Shown here: positions 24,268 through 32,725 of the stretch, one piece after another | How positions within the stretch are numbered: position 1 is the first letter of the stretch | Layout of the letters: each line of letters opens with the position of its first letter | Source: UMGS1696 sp964623635 | Lineage (GTDB): Bacteria > Bacillota > Clostridia > Oscillospirales > CAG-272 | Reading direction: 5' to 3' | Length of the DNA: 37,754 bases | Assembly: GCA_964623635.1 (NCBI GenBank) | Contig: CAZUUA010000016.1 | Location: forward strand, 1 to 37,754 | The notes under the pieces: generated by a model | Database searches by the model: none | Told to the model about the DNA's origin: nothing | What the model saw: the letters and a program-made list of their open reading frames with translations, nothing else | Made by a program: the position numbers and the translations under genes

Positions 24268-25515
24268 TCACGATGCCACGCCTTCGGTTGCTTCGGTATC
24301 GGCAAAGACAGCCGGGTACATACAGTCCTTGGTGCAGACCATTATACCATGACTGCTCCGGCAGATGGTCAGCACATCGTCGTCGGACAACGGACAGGTC
24401 GTACAAATGCCGCCTTCGTCCAAGGAAAGCACCGCACCCGGCGTCAGCACGGCACAGAGCGCACCATCGGCGGTGACGGAAACTCGGCGCATCCGTTCCC
24501 GGTACATCTGGGAGAGCAGGATGTTGCCGTCGGTATCCAGCACCACCACCCGGTTCTCACTGCCCAGTGCGTTCTCGGCACCCACCAGCGCCACATAACC
24601 GTCGGCCATATCCGCACTGATCAGGGTCATACCGGTCAGAGAATACCGTCCCACCTGACTGCCCTCTGCATCGAAGAACAGCACCGCACTGTCGCACAGC
24701 ACCGTAAAGGAGCCGTCCGGGTGAAATTCTGCCTGCAATGGCATGAGACCGCCGTAGGTGGTGGTCAGCAGTGGTTCGCCTTCTCCGGCCGCACACAGGG
24801 ACACCTCACAGGAAAAGTCCGTCTCGCCGGGAATAGCAGATACGATGACCACACGCTGCCCGTCTTCCCGGATGGAAGCGTCCATGACATAGTGGTCCTT
24901 GTAGATGGACATGGTGTGGTTCAGCGCCTCGTTGTACAGCTGCACCACGTATTTGGTCTCGTTGGAACGGGTCACCAGCACATAGGAACCGTTGTTGCTC
25001 ATGTCTGCGCACAGGACCTTGAAGTCTGTGTCCCGTTTGACCACACGGGTCAGGGTGTTGTAGATGGCATAGCTTTTGCCGCCCAGATCGTAGGCCAGCA
25101 CATATTTGTTGGACACCGCCAGGCAAGGGGACGTGTAGTTCAGGGGATCCGTTGTGAGCACGATCCCGGCAGAGTCGTAGATGGTCAGCGCATCCGTACC
25201 GGCCACTGCCATACCCGTCTTATAGGGTGCGAACTGCAGGGTCTCATGTCGGGCATAGTTGACCACAGCGGCTTCGTAGGCTGCGTCCTGCATATGCAGA
25301 TCGAAGTCCCGTGCCAGGTAGGTCAGGTTGTCGTAGGTGATGTACTCCCGACCCACGGCAAGCACCAGCAGGCAGAACAGCACCAGCACCACCGCTGCCA
25401 CCGCTGCCATAGCCCGGTACATCGCAGATACCTTGGCATAATATCGATTGGTCTGGGGTCTGATCCTACCGGACACACGCAGCGCTGTCTCCGGCGAGGA
25501 ATTTGTTTTTGCCAA
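24268..25515 (-). CDS. Membrane-anchored beta-propeller-like protein (DUF5711-like)
   Basis: About 415 residues: a short cytoplasmic N-terminus, one membrane helix (AMAAVAAVVLVLFCLLVLAV), and an extracytoplasmic region of repeated beta-strands (ALTIYDSAGIVLTT, YVLAYDLGGKSYAIY, RVVVLDTDGNILLSQ) reminiscent of a WD40/PQQ-like propeller. This matches DUF5711 proteins, which often sit beside CvpA genes. Function unknown. The start is uncertain: a GTG at 25524 directly abuts AAAGGGGG, too close to use it, so the TTG at 25515 is preferred; both give the same protein apart from three residues. Confidence 0.65.
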   Translation of the reverse strand: MAKTNSSPETALRVSGRIRPQTNRYYAKVSAMYRAMAAVAAVVLVLFCLLVLAVGREYITYDNLTYLARDFDLHMQDAAYEAAVVNYARHETLQFAPYKTGMAVAGTDALTIYDSAGIVLTTDPLNYTSPCLAVSNKYVLAYDLGGKSYAIYNTLTRVVKRDTDFKVLCADMSNNGSYVLVTRSNETKYVVQLYNEALNHTMSIYKDHYVMDASIREDGQRVVIVSAIPGETDFSCEVSLCAAGEGEPLLTTTYGGLMPLQAEFHPDGSFTVLCDSAVLFFDAEGSQVGRYSLTGMTLISADMADGYVALVGAENALGSENRVVVLDTDGNILLSQMYRERMRRVSVTADGALCAVLTPGAVLSLDEGGICTTCPLSDDDVLTICRSSHGIMVCTKDCMYPAVFADTEATEGVAS

Positions 25516-25671
25516 TGCCGCCACCCCCTTTCTGGGTAATGAAGAATTAAGAATTGTGGATGATTTTGCGATTTTGTTTTTTCTGTATCGGTTGTTTGTG
25601 GCGCAAACTCTTCCTTTTGTTTTGGTTTGGCTTTGGGTTAAGACTGTGGTTTTCTTTCTGATGAAAACCCC

Positions 25672-25730
25672 AGGAAAAATTTTCCGTCAGGGAAATTCTT
25701 CAGAGAGAGGTAGTTATCTCCACTGCTAAG
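25672..25730 (+). repeat. Dispersed intergenic repeat, copy in the truA-DUF5711 gap
   Basis: The 235-base gap 25525-25759 holds no gene. Its sequence GGAAAAATTTTCCGTCAGGG continues into GAAATTCTTCAGAGAGAGGTAG and ends CTAAGC. It is a diverged relative of the elements at 35933-36086 and (shorter) 37585-37602. An inverted GGAAAA/TTTTCC core could form a small hairpin. The rest of the gap is T-rich and unremarkable. Confidence 0.5.
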
Positions 25731-25759
25731 CTTCTATATATCCTCTCTCATCTGCCCTC

Positions 25760-26596
25760 TCACTCGCATTGCCATACGATGCCGTATTCGCCGGGGTATT
25801 CCACTTCCTCTAAATACAGACCGCAGGCTGGGGCAGTTTTGCCGGCTTTGGTGCGGTCTTTGGCGGCAAGGATCGCTTCCAACTCTTCTATCGGTCGCAG
25901 GTTCTTGCCGAATTCCCACAGAGTGCCGGTGATGATACGCACCATATTGTAGAGAAATCCATCGGCCGACACACGCAGTGTGATGCTTCCCGGTCCCATT
26001 CGTCTCACGGTCAGTGCGGTGATGGTACGGGTCGGGTCGGTGATCTTGGAGCCGCTTGCCATAAACGAGGCAAAATCATGCTTGCCCAACAGCACCTGTC
26101 CCACCTTCTCCATATGCGCCACCTGTTCCTCGGTAAAGGGCACATAGGTCTCCCACACCCGGTCGGTGCAAAAGGGATCGTGAAAGGGTCGATCGCTCAT
26201 GCGGTAGAGATAGGTCTTGCCCACCACGCTGTACCGGGGATGAAACTCGTCCGGCACCAGACAGGCACCGGTGATGGCAATATCCGCCGGCAAGAACCGC
26301 TTGGCAGCCCGATGAAATTTCGCCGGTGGAATGGACAGCCAATCTTCTCCAAGTGACATTGTCACTTGATGTGGCATCGCCACTTGATGGGACTTTGTCA
26401 CCGGTGCTATCGCCGCACAAAAGCCCAGTGCGTGTACACCGGCGTCGGTACGGGAGCTGCCGGTCACGCTGCAGGGAAAGCCCAGGGTCTTTGAGAGCGC
26501 CTCGGTAAGTGCTTCCTGCACCGACAGACCGTTGTCCTGCTTTTGGAAGCCGCAATAGTGTGTGCCATCGTAGGCGATCCGCAAAAGCAGCTTCAC
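25760..26596 (-). CDS. truA: tRNA pseudouridine(38-40) synthase TruA with an inserted repeat
   Basis: A 278-residue TruA, which isomerises uridines 38-40 of the tRNA anticodon stem. Conserved blocks are RIAYDGTHYCGFQ, GSSRTDAGVHALG with catalytic D51, DEFHPRYSVVGKTYLYR, FASFMASGS and a final GFLYNMVRI. Between the catalytic loop and SIPPAKF a stretch of about 18 residues (66-83) with HQVAMPHQVTMS is extra compared with the usual family and is encoded by palindromic 18-bp repeats. It is last in the ruvC-ecf operon; its ATG overlaps the preceding stop as ATGA. Confidence 0.95.
   Translation of the reverse strand: MKLLLRIAYDGTHYCGFQKQDNGLSVQEALTEALSKTLGFPCSVTGSSRTDAGVHALGFCAAIAPVTKSHQVAMPHQVTMSLGEDWLSIPPAKFHRAAKRFLPADIAITGACLVPDEFHPRYSVVGKTYLYRMSDRPFHDPFCTDRVWETYVPFTEEQVAHMEKVGQVLLGKHDFASFMASGSKITDPTRTITALTVRRMGPGSITLRVSADGFLYNMVRIITGTLWEFGKNLRPIEELEAILAAKDRTKAGKTAPACGLYLEEVEYPGEYGIVWQCE
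26350..26403 (-). repeat. In-frame tandem palindromic 18-bp repeats inside truA
   Basis: On the plus strand GTGACATTGTCACTTGAT is followed by GTGGCATCGCCACTTGAT and a partial third unit GGGACTTTGTCACC. Each core is a palindrome (GTGAC-ATT-GTCAC, GTGGC-ATC-GCCAC). As 18 is a multiple of three, the insertion keeps the truA frame and adds repeated HQV(A/T)M residues. Confidence 0.85.
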
Positions 26597-26844
26597 GGCG
26601 TCTGATCCTTTCCCTTAGCCTGTTTCCTGCCCTTGGTCATCTCGACCACCGCCAGCACCGCATTGCCGATCAGTCCCACCAGGCAGGTATAGGCAAAGAA
26701 CCAACCCCAGGTGAAGTTGGGCGTATCTAACGCGTACAGGCAAATGGCCAGCCCGATCAGGCACACCACCGCCACGGCGATGCAAACGATTCGACACTTG
26801 TATAGTGCAGATTCCTTTTGCTGCAGCTGTTGTTTGTCTTTCAT
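26593..26844 (-). CDS. Small two-helix membrane protein
   Basis: An 83-residue protein with a charged N-terminus (KDKQQLQQKESALYK), two hydrophobic helices (IVCIAVAVVCLIGLAICLYAL and FFAYTCLVGLIGNAVLAVV) and a Lys-rich tail GRKQAKGKDQ. I do not recognise a family. The ATG at 26844 has AAAGGAG six bases upstream; a longer frame has no such signal. It overlaps truA by four bases and follows the GNAT gene by one, so it is translationally coupled to both. Confidence 0.75.
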   Translation of the reverse strand: MKDKQQLQQKESALYKCRIVCIAVAVVCLIGLAICLYALDTPNFTWGWFFAYTCLVGLIGNAVLAVVEMTKGRKQAKGKDQTP

Positions 26845-26845
26845 A

Positions 26846-27307
26846 TCATGCTCCTTTGCAGTCCTTCCGGTACAGCCGGGTGTCCTCTCCGTCACTGCTA
26901 TGCACCATGGTGAAAAACTGCCAGCCGTACCGTTCGTAGAAGCTCGTGTGGTCTGTCACCAGATACAGGGTGTCGATGCCCATGCGGACAGCTTCCCTTT
27001 CGGCGTGCTGCAGCAGTCGACCCGCAATGCCCCGGCAGCGATAGTCCTCGTCCACCCACAGGGCGCACAGGTTGGGGGTCAGGTCCGGCCGGTCGTGGAA
27101 GTCGTTGGCAATAAGCCCGCAGCCCCCCACGATGTCCTCTCCCACCACCGCCAGATACCACTTGGGAATGCCGCAGGGATTGGTCAGTCCTGCCTGCATA
27201 CTGTCCAGGTAGGCAGAGGTAGGGATGTGCCAGCGGGCAGAAAACCATGCGGCAGCCTCCGGTACCAGCTTCGGTCGTTTGTTCAAAGAAATGATGTGCA
27301 TAGCCAT
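26846..27307 (-). CDS. GNAT-family N-acetyltransferase
   Basis: A 153-residue protein with the GNAT fold: WYLAVVGEDIVGGCGLI (strands beta2-4), LCALWVDEDYRCRGIAGRLL with the acetyl-CoA pyrophosphate loop (R/Q-x-x-G-x-G/A type: RCRGIAG), and the later DTLYLVTDHTSFYERYGW strand-helix common to aminoglycoside- and small-molecule acetyltransferases. Substrate unknown. It lies inside the ecfT-truA operon, 55 bases after ecfT. Confidence 0.85.
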   Translation of the reverse strand: MAMHIISLNKRPKLVPEAAAWFSARWHIPTSAYLDSMQAGLTNPCGIPKWYLAVVGEDIVGGCGLIANDFHDRPDLTPNLCALWVDEDYRCRGIAGRLLQHAEREAVRMGIDTLYLVTDHTSFYERYGWQFFTMVHSSDGEDTRLYRKDCKGA

Positions 27308-27362
27308 ACCCTCTCTTTTCCGGATGAGATGTAGGATGTTGTTTTGCGCAAAAGTTGGGTGC

Positions 27363-28190
27363 TCACATAGCCAGTCCGATGCCGGGCAGCACGCCGTTGA
27401 GCAGTACCACGCCTACGCCCAAAAGTACCACCACAGCCATGGCGGCAAAATCCTGCCAGCTGTAGTGCAGTACGTTCATCCGGGTCCGACCGGCGCCACC
27501 GGTGTAACAGCGGCATTCCATAGCGGTAGCCAGCTCATCGGCCCGGCGGAAGGCAGACACGAACAGCGGCACCAAAATCGGGATCAGTGCCTTGGCACGC
27601 TGAATGAGGTTCCCCTCGGTAAAGTCTGCCCCACGGGCTTTTTGGGCGTTCATGATCTTTTCCGTTTCCTCGATCAGCGTGGGAATGAACCGCAGTGCGA
27701 TGGACATCATCATGGCAAATTCATGTACCGGCACGTGCAGCTTGTTCAGTGGGGAGAGCAACTGCTCCAGTCCATCGGTCAGGGCAATGGGCGTGGTGGT
27801 GTAGGTCAGGAACATGGAGGTACAGATGAGCAGCAGCATGATCCGTACCACGATCAGCACCGCATTGACGATGCCTTCCAGATACACCTTGATGGGACCC
27901 AGGGCAAAGAGCAGGTGCTCTCCCTGCATCCAGAATATGTTGATGACGGCGGTAAATAGAATGATAAAGGTCAGGGCCTTCATGCTACCCAGCACGATCC
28001 GTGGCGAGATGCCGGAGACAGTCACCAGCCCAAAGGAGAAAAGGGTCAGAAGCACAAAGGCCACGGCACTTTTCGCCAGAAAGATCACCACGATGTAGAA
28101 CACCGCCAGCAGGATCTTTGCCCGTGGATCCAGCCGGTGCAACAGCGAATCCCCTTCGCAGTATTGTCCAAATGCAATATCAGATTTCAT
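27363..28190 (-). CDS. ecfT: ECF transporter transmembrane subunit EcfT
   Basis: A 275-residue scaffold subunit of energy-coupling-factor vitamin transporters. About six membrane segments, the first after HRLDPRAKILLAV. Two coupling helices carry the Ala-Arg-Gly type motifs (QKARGADF and the later ECRCYTGG), which contact the two ATPases. It forms the shared EcfA1-A2-T module in the membrane used by several substrate-binding S components; the only S component here is ThiT at 32726. It follows ecfA2 by 81 bases. Confidence 0.93.
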   Translation of the reverse strand: MKSDIAFGQYCEGDSLLHRLDPRAKILLAVFYIVVIFLAKSAVAFVLLTLFSFGLVTVSGISPRIVLGSMKALTFIILFTAVINIFWMQGEHLLFALGPIKVYLEGIVNAVLIVVRIMLLLICTSMFLTYTTTPIALTDGLEQLLSPLNKLHVPVHEFAMMMSIALRFIPTLIEETEKIMNAQKARGADFTEGNLIQRAKALIPILVPLFVSAFRRADELATAMECRCYTGGAGRTRMNVLHYSWQDFAAMAVVVLLGVGVVLLNGVLPGIGLAM

Positions 28191-28271
28191 ATAGCTTTCT
28201 CTTTATATTCGTTTTGTTATGAAGTTCAAAGACGCCATGACAACCATACAAATGGCTGCCGCACGGAACGG

Positions 28272-29129
28272 TCAGGACCGTTCCCTAGCCTTAGATAAAA
28301 TTTTGTCCAGAGCCCAGTCTACGGTGTACACATCTCTGCCGATGTCCACGCCGTACTGCCGGAGCATATAGGCCACTCTGGTGATCTGGGGCACATCCAG
28401 TCCCACAGCGATCAGCTCGTCTGCCCGGGCAAATACCTCGGCGCAGGGTGCGTGCATCAGAATTTTTCCCGATGCCATCACCACCAAGTCGTCGCAGTAC
28501 AGTGCCATGTCCTCCATGCTGTGGCTGACGATGATCACGTTCACGCCGCTTTCCCGGGCATATCGCTTGACGCCGCCCAGGATCTCACGCCGTCCGCCGG
28601 GATCCAGACCAGCCGCCGGTTCGTCCAGGATCAGCACCTTTGGCGACATGGCGATGACACCGGCCAGTGCCGCACGTCGCTTCTGACCGCCGGACAGCTC
28701 AAAGGGTGACTTGGACAGCAGCGCCGGATCCAGTCCTGCAAAGGTGGCACCATACCGTACCCTGTCCCGGATCTCGTCCTCCGACAGACCCATGTTCCGG
28801 GGGCCATAGGCGATGTCTTCCTCTACGGTCTCGGCAAAAAGCTGGTATTCGGGATACTGCATCACCAATCCTGCCTGAAACCGCACCTGCCGGATTTTTT
28901 TCGGCTCCTGCCAAATGTCCACACCGTCCAGCAGCACCTGTCCCTCGGTGGGCTTCAGCAGGCCGTTGATCAGCTGCATCATGGTGGATTTGCCGCTGCC
29001 GGTGTGGCCGATCAGTCCCGTGATCCCTTCACCGGTCATGGTCAGGCTGATGTTGTCCAGCGCCTTGGCCTCGTAGGGTGTGCCCTTGTTGTACACAAAG
29101 GATACATTTTTCAGTTCTACACTTGTCAC
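28272..29129 (-). CDS. ecfA2: ECF transporter ATPase EcfA2
   Basis: A 285-residue ABC ATPase: Walker A GHTGSGKST, Q-loop VMQYPEYQLF, signature LSGGQKRRAA, Walker B VLILDEPAAGLDP, H-switch VSHSMED. The QYPE form of the Q-loop is characteristic of EcfA2. The GTG at 29129 is chosen because AAAGGGGG stands eight bases upstream and it overlaps the ecfA1 stop as GTGA; the longer frame would run deep into ecfA1. Confidence 0.93.
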   Translation of the reverse strand: MTSVELKNVSFVYNKGTPYEAKALDNISLTMTGEGITGLIGHTGSGKSTMMQLINGLLKPTEGQVLLDGVDIWQEPKKIRQVRFQAGLVMQYPEYQLFAETVEEDIAYGPRNMGLSEDEIRDRVRYGATFAGLDPALLSKSPFELSGGQKRRAALAGVIAMSPKVLILDEPAAGLDPGGRREILGGVKRYARESGVNVIIVSHSMEDMALYCDDLVVMASGKILMHAPCAEVFARADELIAVGLDVPQITRVAYMLRQYGVDIGRDVYTVDWALDKILSKARERS

Positions 29130-30001
29130 AGTGTGCGCCCCCTTTCCAGTGCCTTGGCAATGATCGACGCACACATTTCCGGCTCGAACACGTCCAGCGG
29201 CACGTCATAGCCATCTTTCCGCAGCTTATACAGTAGCTCCGTGGTCTGTGGCACGTCCAGTCCCACGTTCCACAGGGTCTCCGGCTGGCTGAACACCGCA
29301 GCAGGTGTCCCGTCGGTCAGCACACTGCCTTCGTTCATGACAATGATCCGGTCGGCCATAGCGGCTTCGTTCATGTAGTGGGTGATCATCAGCACCGTGA
29401 TGCCGTCCTCCTTGTTCAGGCGCAGGATGGTGTCCATGACCTCCTTCCGCCCCAGTGGGTCCAGCATAGCCGTGCTTTCGTCGAAGATGATGATCTTGCG
29501 CTTCATAGCGATGGTACCGGCGATGGCCACACGCTGCTTTTGTCCACCGGACAGCTTATGTGGTGCGTGCCGGGCATACTTCCGCATTCCCACCAGATCC
29601 AGTGCTTCGTCTACCCGGCGACGGATCTCAGCCGGTGGAATGCCCAGATTCTCGCAGCCAAAGGCCACGTCTTCCTCTACCACGGTGGCGACGATCTGGT
29701 TGTCCGGGTTCTGGAAGACCATACCGATCTCTCGCCGGGCTTCCATCACATCGGCTTCGGTGATCTCCGGTGCGGTCATGTCCTTGCCATAGAGGAAAAT
29801 TTGTCCGCCGCTTGGCTGGTAGATCATGCACAGCAGCTTTGCCAGCGTGGACTTGCCGCTGCCGTTATGACCCAGTATGGCGGTAAAGGAACCTTCTTCG
29901 ATGCCAAAGGACACGTTTTGCAGTGCCGGGATCGGTGCTCTGTCCTCGTCTCCCGGATAGGCAAAGGACAGGTTTTTTGTCTCCAATATGATATTCCGCA
30001 T
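29126..30001 (-). CDS. ecfA1: ECF transporter ATPase EcfA1
   Basis: A 291-residue ABC ATPase: Walker A GHNGSGKST, Q-loop VFQNPDNQIVATVVEEDVAFG (typical of EcfA1), signature LSGGQKQRVAIAG, Walker B IIIFDESTAMLDP with Ser after the catalytic Glu, as is usual for EcfA1, and H-switch ITHYMNEA. Its C-terminal helix ends in the arginine-rich ALERGRTL. It heterodimerises with EcfA2 and powers EcfT. Confidence 0.93.
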   Translation of the reverse strand: MRNIILETKNLSFAYPGDEDRAPIPALQNVSFGIEEGSFTAILGHNGSGKSTLAKLLCMIYQPSGGQIFLYGKDMTAPEITEADVMEARREIGMVFQNPDNQIVATVVEEDVAFGCENLGIPPAEIRRRVDEALDLVGMRKYARHAPHKLSGGQKQRVAIAGTIAMKRKIIIFDESTAMLDPLGRKEVMDTILRLNKEDGITVLMITHYMNEAAMADRIIVMNEGSVLTDGTPAAVFSQPETLWNVGLDVPQTTELLYKLRKDGYDVPLDVFEPEMCASIIAKALERGRTL

Positions 30002-30035
30002 AGTTATGATCCTACGTCTTGTTCAGATTTCGCTC

Positions 30036-30947
30036 TCAGATATTTTGTTCCCGGCTCCACCGTACCGAGGCACCGGCAGGCAGCGTCAGTCCGCTGGCCG
30101 TCACCGGAATGCCCAGCTCACCAGCCTCACAGGTGCCGTCCAGGCCCTTAGGCAGTGCCAGCGACAGCAGATACTGCATGGTGGACGGAGATAGGCCGGT
30201 GGTGTAGGAGTTGATCAGGAAGAACAGGGGATCGTCGGACAGCACCTGTGCCGTCAGTGCGATCAGGTCGGCAGCGCAGTCCTCCAGCTTCCACACCTCG
30301 CCACCGGGACCTCTACCGTAGGAAGGCGGATCCATGATGATGCCGTCATACCGATTGCCCCGGCGGATCTCCCGTTCCACGAACTTTTTGCAGTCGTCCA
30401 CGATGTAACGGCAAGGCGCATCAGCCCGACCGGACAGGCGCATATTGTCCTTGGCAGCGTTGACCATACCCTTGGACGCATCCACGTGGCACACAGACGC
30501 ACCGGCCACCGAAGCTGCCACCGTAGCGCCACCGGTGTAGGCAAACAGGTTCAGCACCTTGATCTGCCGTCCACCTGCCACCGCACGCCGGATCAGACCG
30601 CTGGTCCAGTCCCAGTTGGCAGCCTGCTCCGGAAAAAGGCCGGTATGCTTGAAGCCCATAGGCCGCAGCTGGAAGGTCAGCGCAGTATCTGCTGTATCCG
30701 CTGCAGCACCTGCTAACGGGTAGTGTACGCACCAGGATTCGGGCATATGGTTCACCACCCAGGAGCCGCCGCCGCCCACACGTCGATAGACCCCATGGGC
30801 TTTTTTCCAACGGGGATCCTTGCGTTCGCCTTTCCAGATGATCTGGGGATCGGGTCGGATCAGGATATAGTCACCCCAACGTTCCAGCCGTTCGCCGCCT
30901 TCTGCATCGATCAGCTCATATTCCTGCCATCTATCTGCTTTCCACAT
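30036..30947 (-). CDS. Class I SAM-dependent methyltransferase (RlmI/rRNA large-subunit type)
   Basis: A 303-residue methyltransferase: an N-terminal beta-rich part, then a Rossmann core with KVLNLFAYTGGATVAAS (motif I), a VCHVDASKGMVNAAKDN strand II acidic residue, DDCKKFVERE, and the catalytic-type DGIIMDPPSYGRG. The last resembles the NPPY/DPP motif of RlmI/RlmL-like 23S rRNA methyltransferases. There is no PUA domain as in RlmI, so the exact target is not assured. It lies between ruvC and ecfA1 (57 and 34 bases). Confidence 0.85.
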   Translation of the reverse strand: MWKADRWQEYELIDAEGGERLERWGDYILIRPDPQIIWKGERKDPRWKKAHGVYRRVGGGGSWVVNHMPESWCVHYPLAGAAADTADTALTFQLRPMGFKHTGLFPEQAANWDWTSGLIRRAVAGGRQIKVLNLFAYTGGATVAASVAGASVCHVDASKGMVNAAKDNMRLSGRADAPCRYIVDDCKKFVEREIRRGNRYDGIIMDPPSYGRGPGGEVWKLEDCAADLIALTAQVLSDDPLFFLINSYTTGLSPSTMQYLLSLALPKGLDGTCEAGELGIPVTASGLTLPAGASVRWSREQNI

Positions 30948-31004
30948 AGTAAACTCCTAAAAATGTATTCAAAGGGTCAAGTAATTTCGGATGATCATTC
31001 TTCA

Positions 31005-31532
31005 TCAATATTGTATCTTCCCTCGCATGGTAGTCGGATGGTTGTACAGATCCGCCAGCGCCGAGGTGCCGGAGTGTGCGTGACACAGGGCTGCTGCCAA
31101 CGCGTCTGCGGTGTCGTCCGGTTTTGGCGGGGCAGGCAGCTTCAAGAGTCTTGTCACCATATCGATGACCTGTTTTTTCTCTGCTCGACCGTAGCCCACC
31201 ACAGCCGACTTGATCTGCAAGGGCGTATATTCGTAAATGGGCACCTTCGCTAGTGTCGCCGCCAGCAGGAGCACCCCACGGGCCTCTGCCACGATGATAC
31301 CGGTTTTTTGGTTGGTGTTAAAGAACAGCTCTTCGATGGACACGACCTCCGGCTTGTACACAGCGATGATCTGCTGCATCTGCCGGAACACCTCGGCGAT
31401 CCGGTCTTCGGTCTGCATGTCTGGCCCGGTGGTGATAGCACCATAGTCCACGGCTTTTCCCTTCATCCGATCGTAGTCGATGACGCCCCAGCCCACGATC
31501 GCAATGCCGGGGTCGATCCCCAATATCCGCAT
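31005..31532 (-). CDS. ruvC: Holliday junction resolvase RuvC
   Basis: A 175-residue RuvC endonuclease that cuts Holliday junctions during recombinational repair. Metal-binding acids are in GIDPG (D7), SIEELFF (E67/E68) and PDDTADALA (D140, D143), as in the E. coli enzyme (D7, E66, D138, D141). ruvA and ruvB are not adjacent. ATG 31532 follows AAGGAGGTGCT. First gene of the operon that ends with truA. Confidence 0.95.
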   Translation of the reverse strand: MRILGIDPGIAIVGWGVIDYDRMKGKAVDYGAITTGPDMQTEDRIAEVFRQMQQIIAVYKPEVVSIEELFFNTNQKTGIIVAEARGVLLLAATLAKVPIYEYTPLQIKSAVVGYGRAEKKQVIDMVTRLLKLPAPPKPDDTADALAAALCHAHSGTSALADLYNHPTTMRGKIQY

Positions 31533-31572
31533 GACAGCACCTCCTTACAGCGATACGTATTCCAATTATAAT

Positions 31573-31601
31573 ATTATACCATATACGGCACCCTTTGTCA
31601 A
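31573..31601 (-). promoter_or_regulatory. Promoter of the ruvC-ecf-truA operon
   Basis: Minus strand: consensus -35 TTGACA (31601-31596), a 17-base spacer and consensus -10 TATAAT (31578-31573). The predicted start lies about 35 bases before the ruvC ATG. Confidence 0.9.
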
Positions 31602-31689
31602 AAACTTTTTTACCGGGATTTATGGGGATTTCGTGAATTTTTTAGGGGCAAGGGGGTTCAACATTCTCTTACAGCGAAGTTGGCTTTAC

Positions 31690-32055
31690 CTAACCCTCAG
31701 TGGTTTCAAACTGCGTTTGGGCTGCATACCAATGGGGTAACCCATGTGCCCCGGTTTGATTTGTACTGGCGTTGGGCTTTTTACCCCATGGGATTTTTCC
31801 GAAAAGTTTCGGGGGACTGCCCTACGCGGGCGGCGTGAAAGGGTAGGAAGGGGATTCAAACTTCTTCGGCAGTTTTGCCCCCGCAACATTCGCCTACGGC
31901 GAAGTTGGTCCTACCCTCTCAACTCCCACCATCCCCTTAATCGCCTCGAAAACAACTCTTGATCTTGACGGACGGTTTCTCTGGAAGCATATCCTTAGGC
32001 AGTAAATCACGTTCGCTTTGGTAGTCCCGTTTTTGATTACGCTGCCGCAGGTTAC
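31690..32055 (+). repeat. Arm A of a long imperfect inverted repeat
   Basis: Contains the landmarks AACTGCGTTTGGGC, CAATGGGGTAACCC, GCCCTACGCGGGCGGCG, GGGTAGGAAGGG, ACTCCCACCATCCC, GGTTTCTCTGGAAGCATATC and TTTTTGATTACGCTGCCGCA, in this order. The same landmarks recur in order on the opposite strand in 32295-32640. Diverged by many substitutions and small indels. No credible gene: short ORFs here lack ribosome sites and similarity to anything known to me. The 90 bases between the ruvC promoter and this arm show nothing further. Confidence 0.8.
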
Positions 32056-32294
32056 GGGGTGCAGAACGTATGGTATCGGACTGTGGCGAAATGATACTTT
32101 TCCGTTCGTTTGCCCTCACACAAAACGGTCGGAGTGGTGGTTGACGTATGGGGAATTCATAATTCTTAAGGTAGTTGACTACGTGATAAACGTACGGTGT
32201 ATCAACACACCACATTACCAATCAAATGATTAGGTGTTCCACATCAAAACAACCAAAAACGTACGTCTGGCACCAAACGAAAATTTTGTCTACA
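32056..32294. other. Gene-free spacer between the inverted-repeat arms
   Basis: About 240 bases of lower-GC sequence with small palindromes (GTGATAAACGTAC, AATCAAATGATTAGG) and no ORF with a ribosome site. I see no coding or known RNA signal here. Confidence 0.5.
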
Positions 32295-32640
32295 CCAACC
32301 GTCCTAATGCGGCAGCATGATCAAAAAGTGGAAGTTTAAGCCAATCGTTATTTACTGCTGAATGATATGCTTCCAGAGAAACCGGCTGTCAAGCGCAAGT
32401 TATGCTTTTCGAGCCGATCGTGAGGGATGGTGGGAGTCCCCAGAGGGTAGGAAGGGAGAAAAACTGACGAGGAAGTTTTCCCTCTCCCTTCCTACCCTTT
32501 GGGCGCCGCCCGCGTAGGGCAATCTTCCCGAAATCTTCGGGAAAACAAACCGGAGACGCACCCAACGCAGTTGGAAGAAAAGGGGCCAATGGGGTTACCC
32601 CATGGAGTCACACGCCCAAACGCAGTTGGAAACCCCCGTA
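32295..32640 (-). repeat. Arm B of the long imperfect inverted repeat
   Basis: Reverse-complement counterpart of 31690-32055, sharing GCCCTACGCGGGCGGCG, GGGTAGGAAGGG, ACTCCCACCATCCCT, CGGTTTCTCTGGAAGCATATC and GATCATGCTGCCGCA. It has its own extra direct repeat TCCAACTGCGTT(T)GGG at 32561-32633. Divergence between arms argues for an old insertion pair rather than a recent inversion. Confidence 0.8.
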
Positions 32641-32700
32641 GGTTCCGCTGGTAGGGGAGTCCGTCGAACACCCTTTGCCCCAGCCGTACCCCACGGATAT

Positions 32701-32724
32701 AAAAAAAGGGGACAAGCCCCTTTT
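32701..32724 (-). terminator. Terminator of thiT
   Basis: Minus strand: AAAAGGGG-CTTGT-CCCCTTTT with the T-run extending to seven T, starting directly after the thiT stop codon. Confidence 0.9.
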
Positions 32725-32725
32725 C

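Noticed and set aside
26350..26403. Possible CRISPR-like array in truA or at 35.9-36.1 kb
   Set aside because: Units are contiguous or only two in number, lack regular spacers, and no cas genes are present.
31744..32589. Several 60-95-codon frames inside the inverted-repeat arms
   Set aside because: No ribosome sites, biased composition from repeats, and frames not conserved between the two arms.
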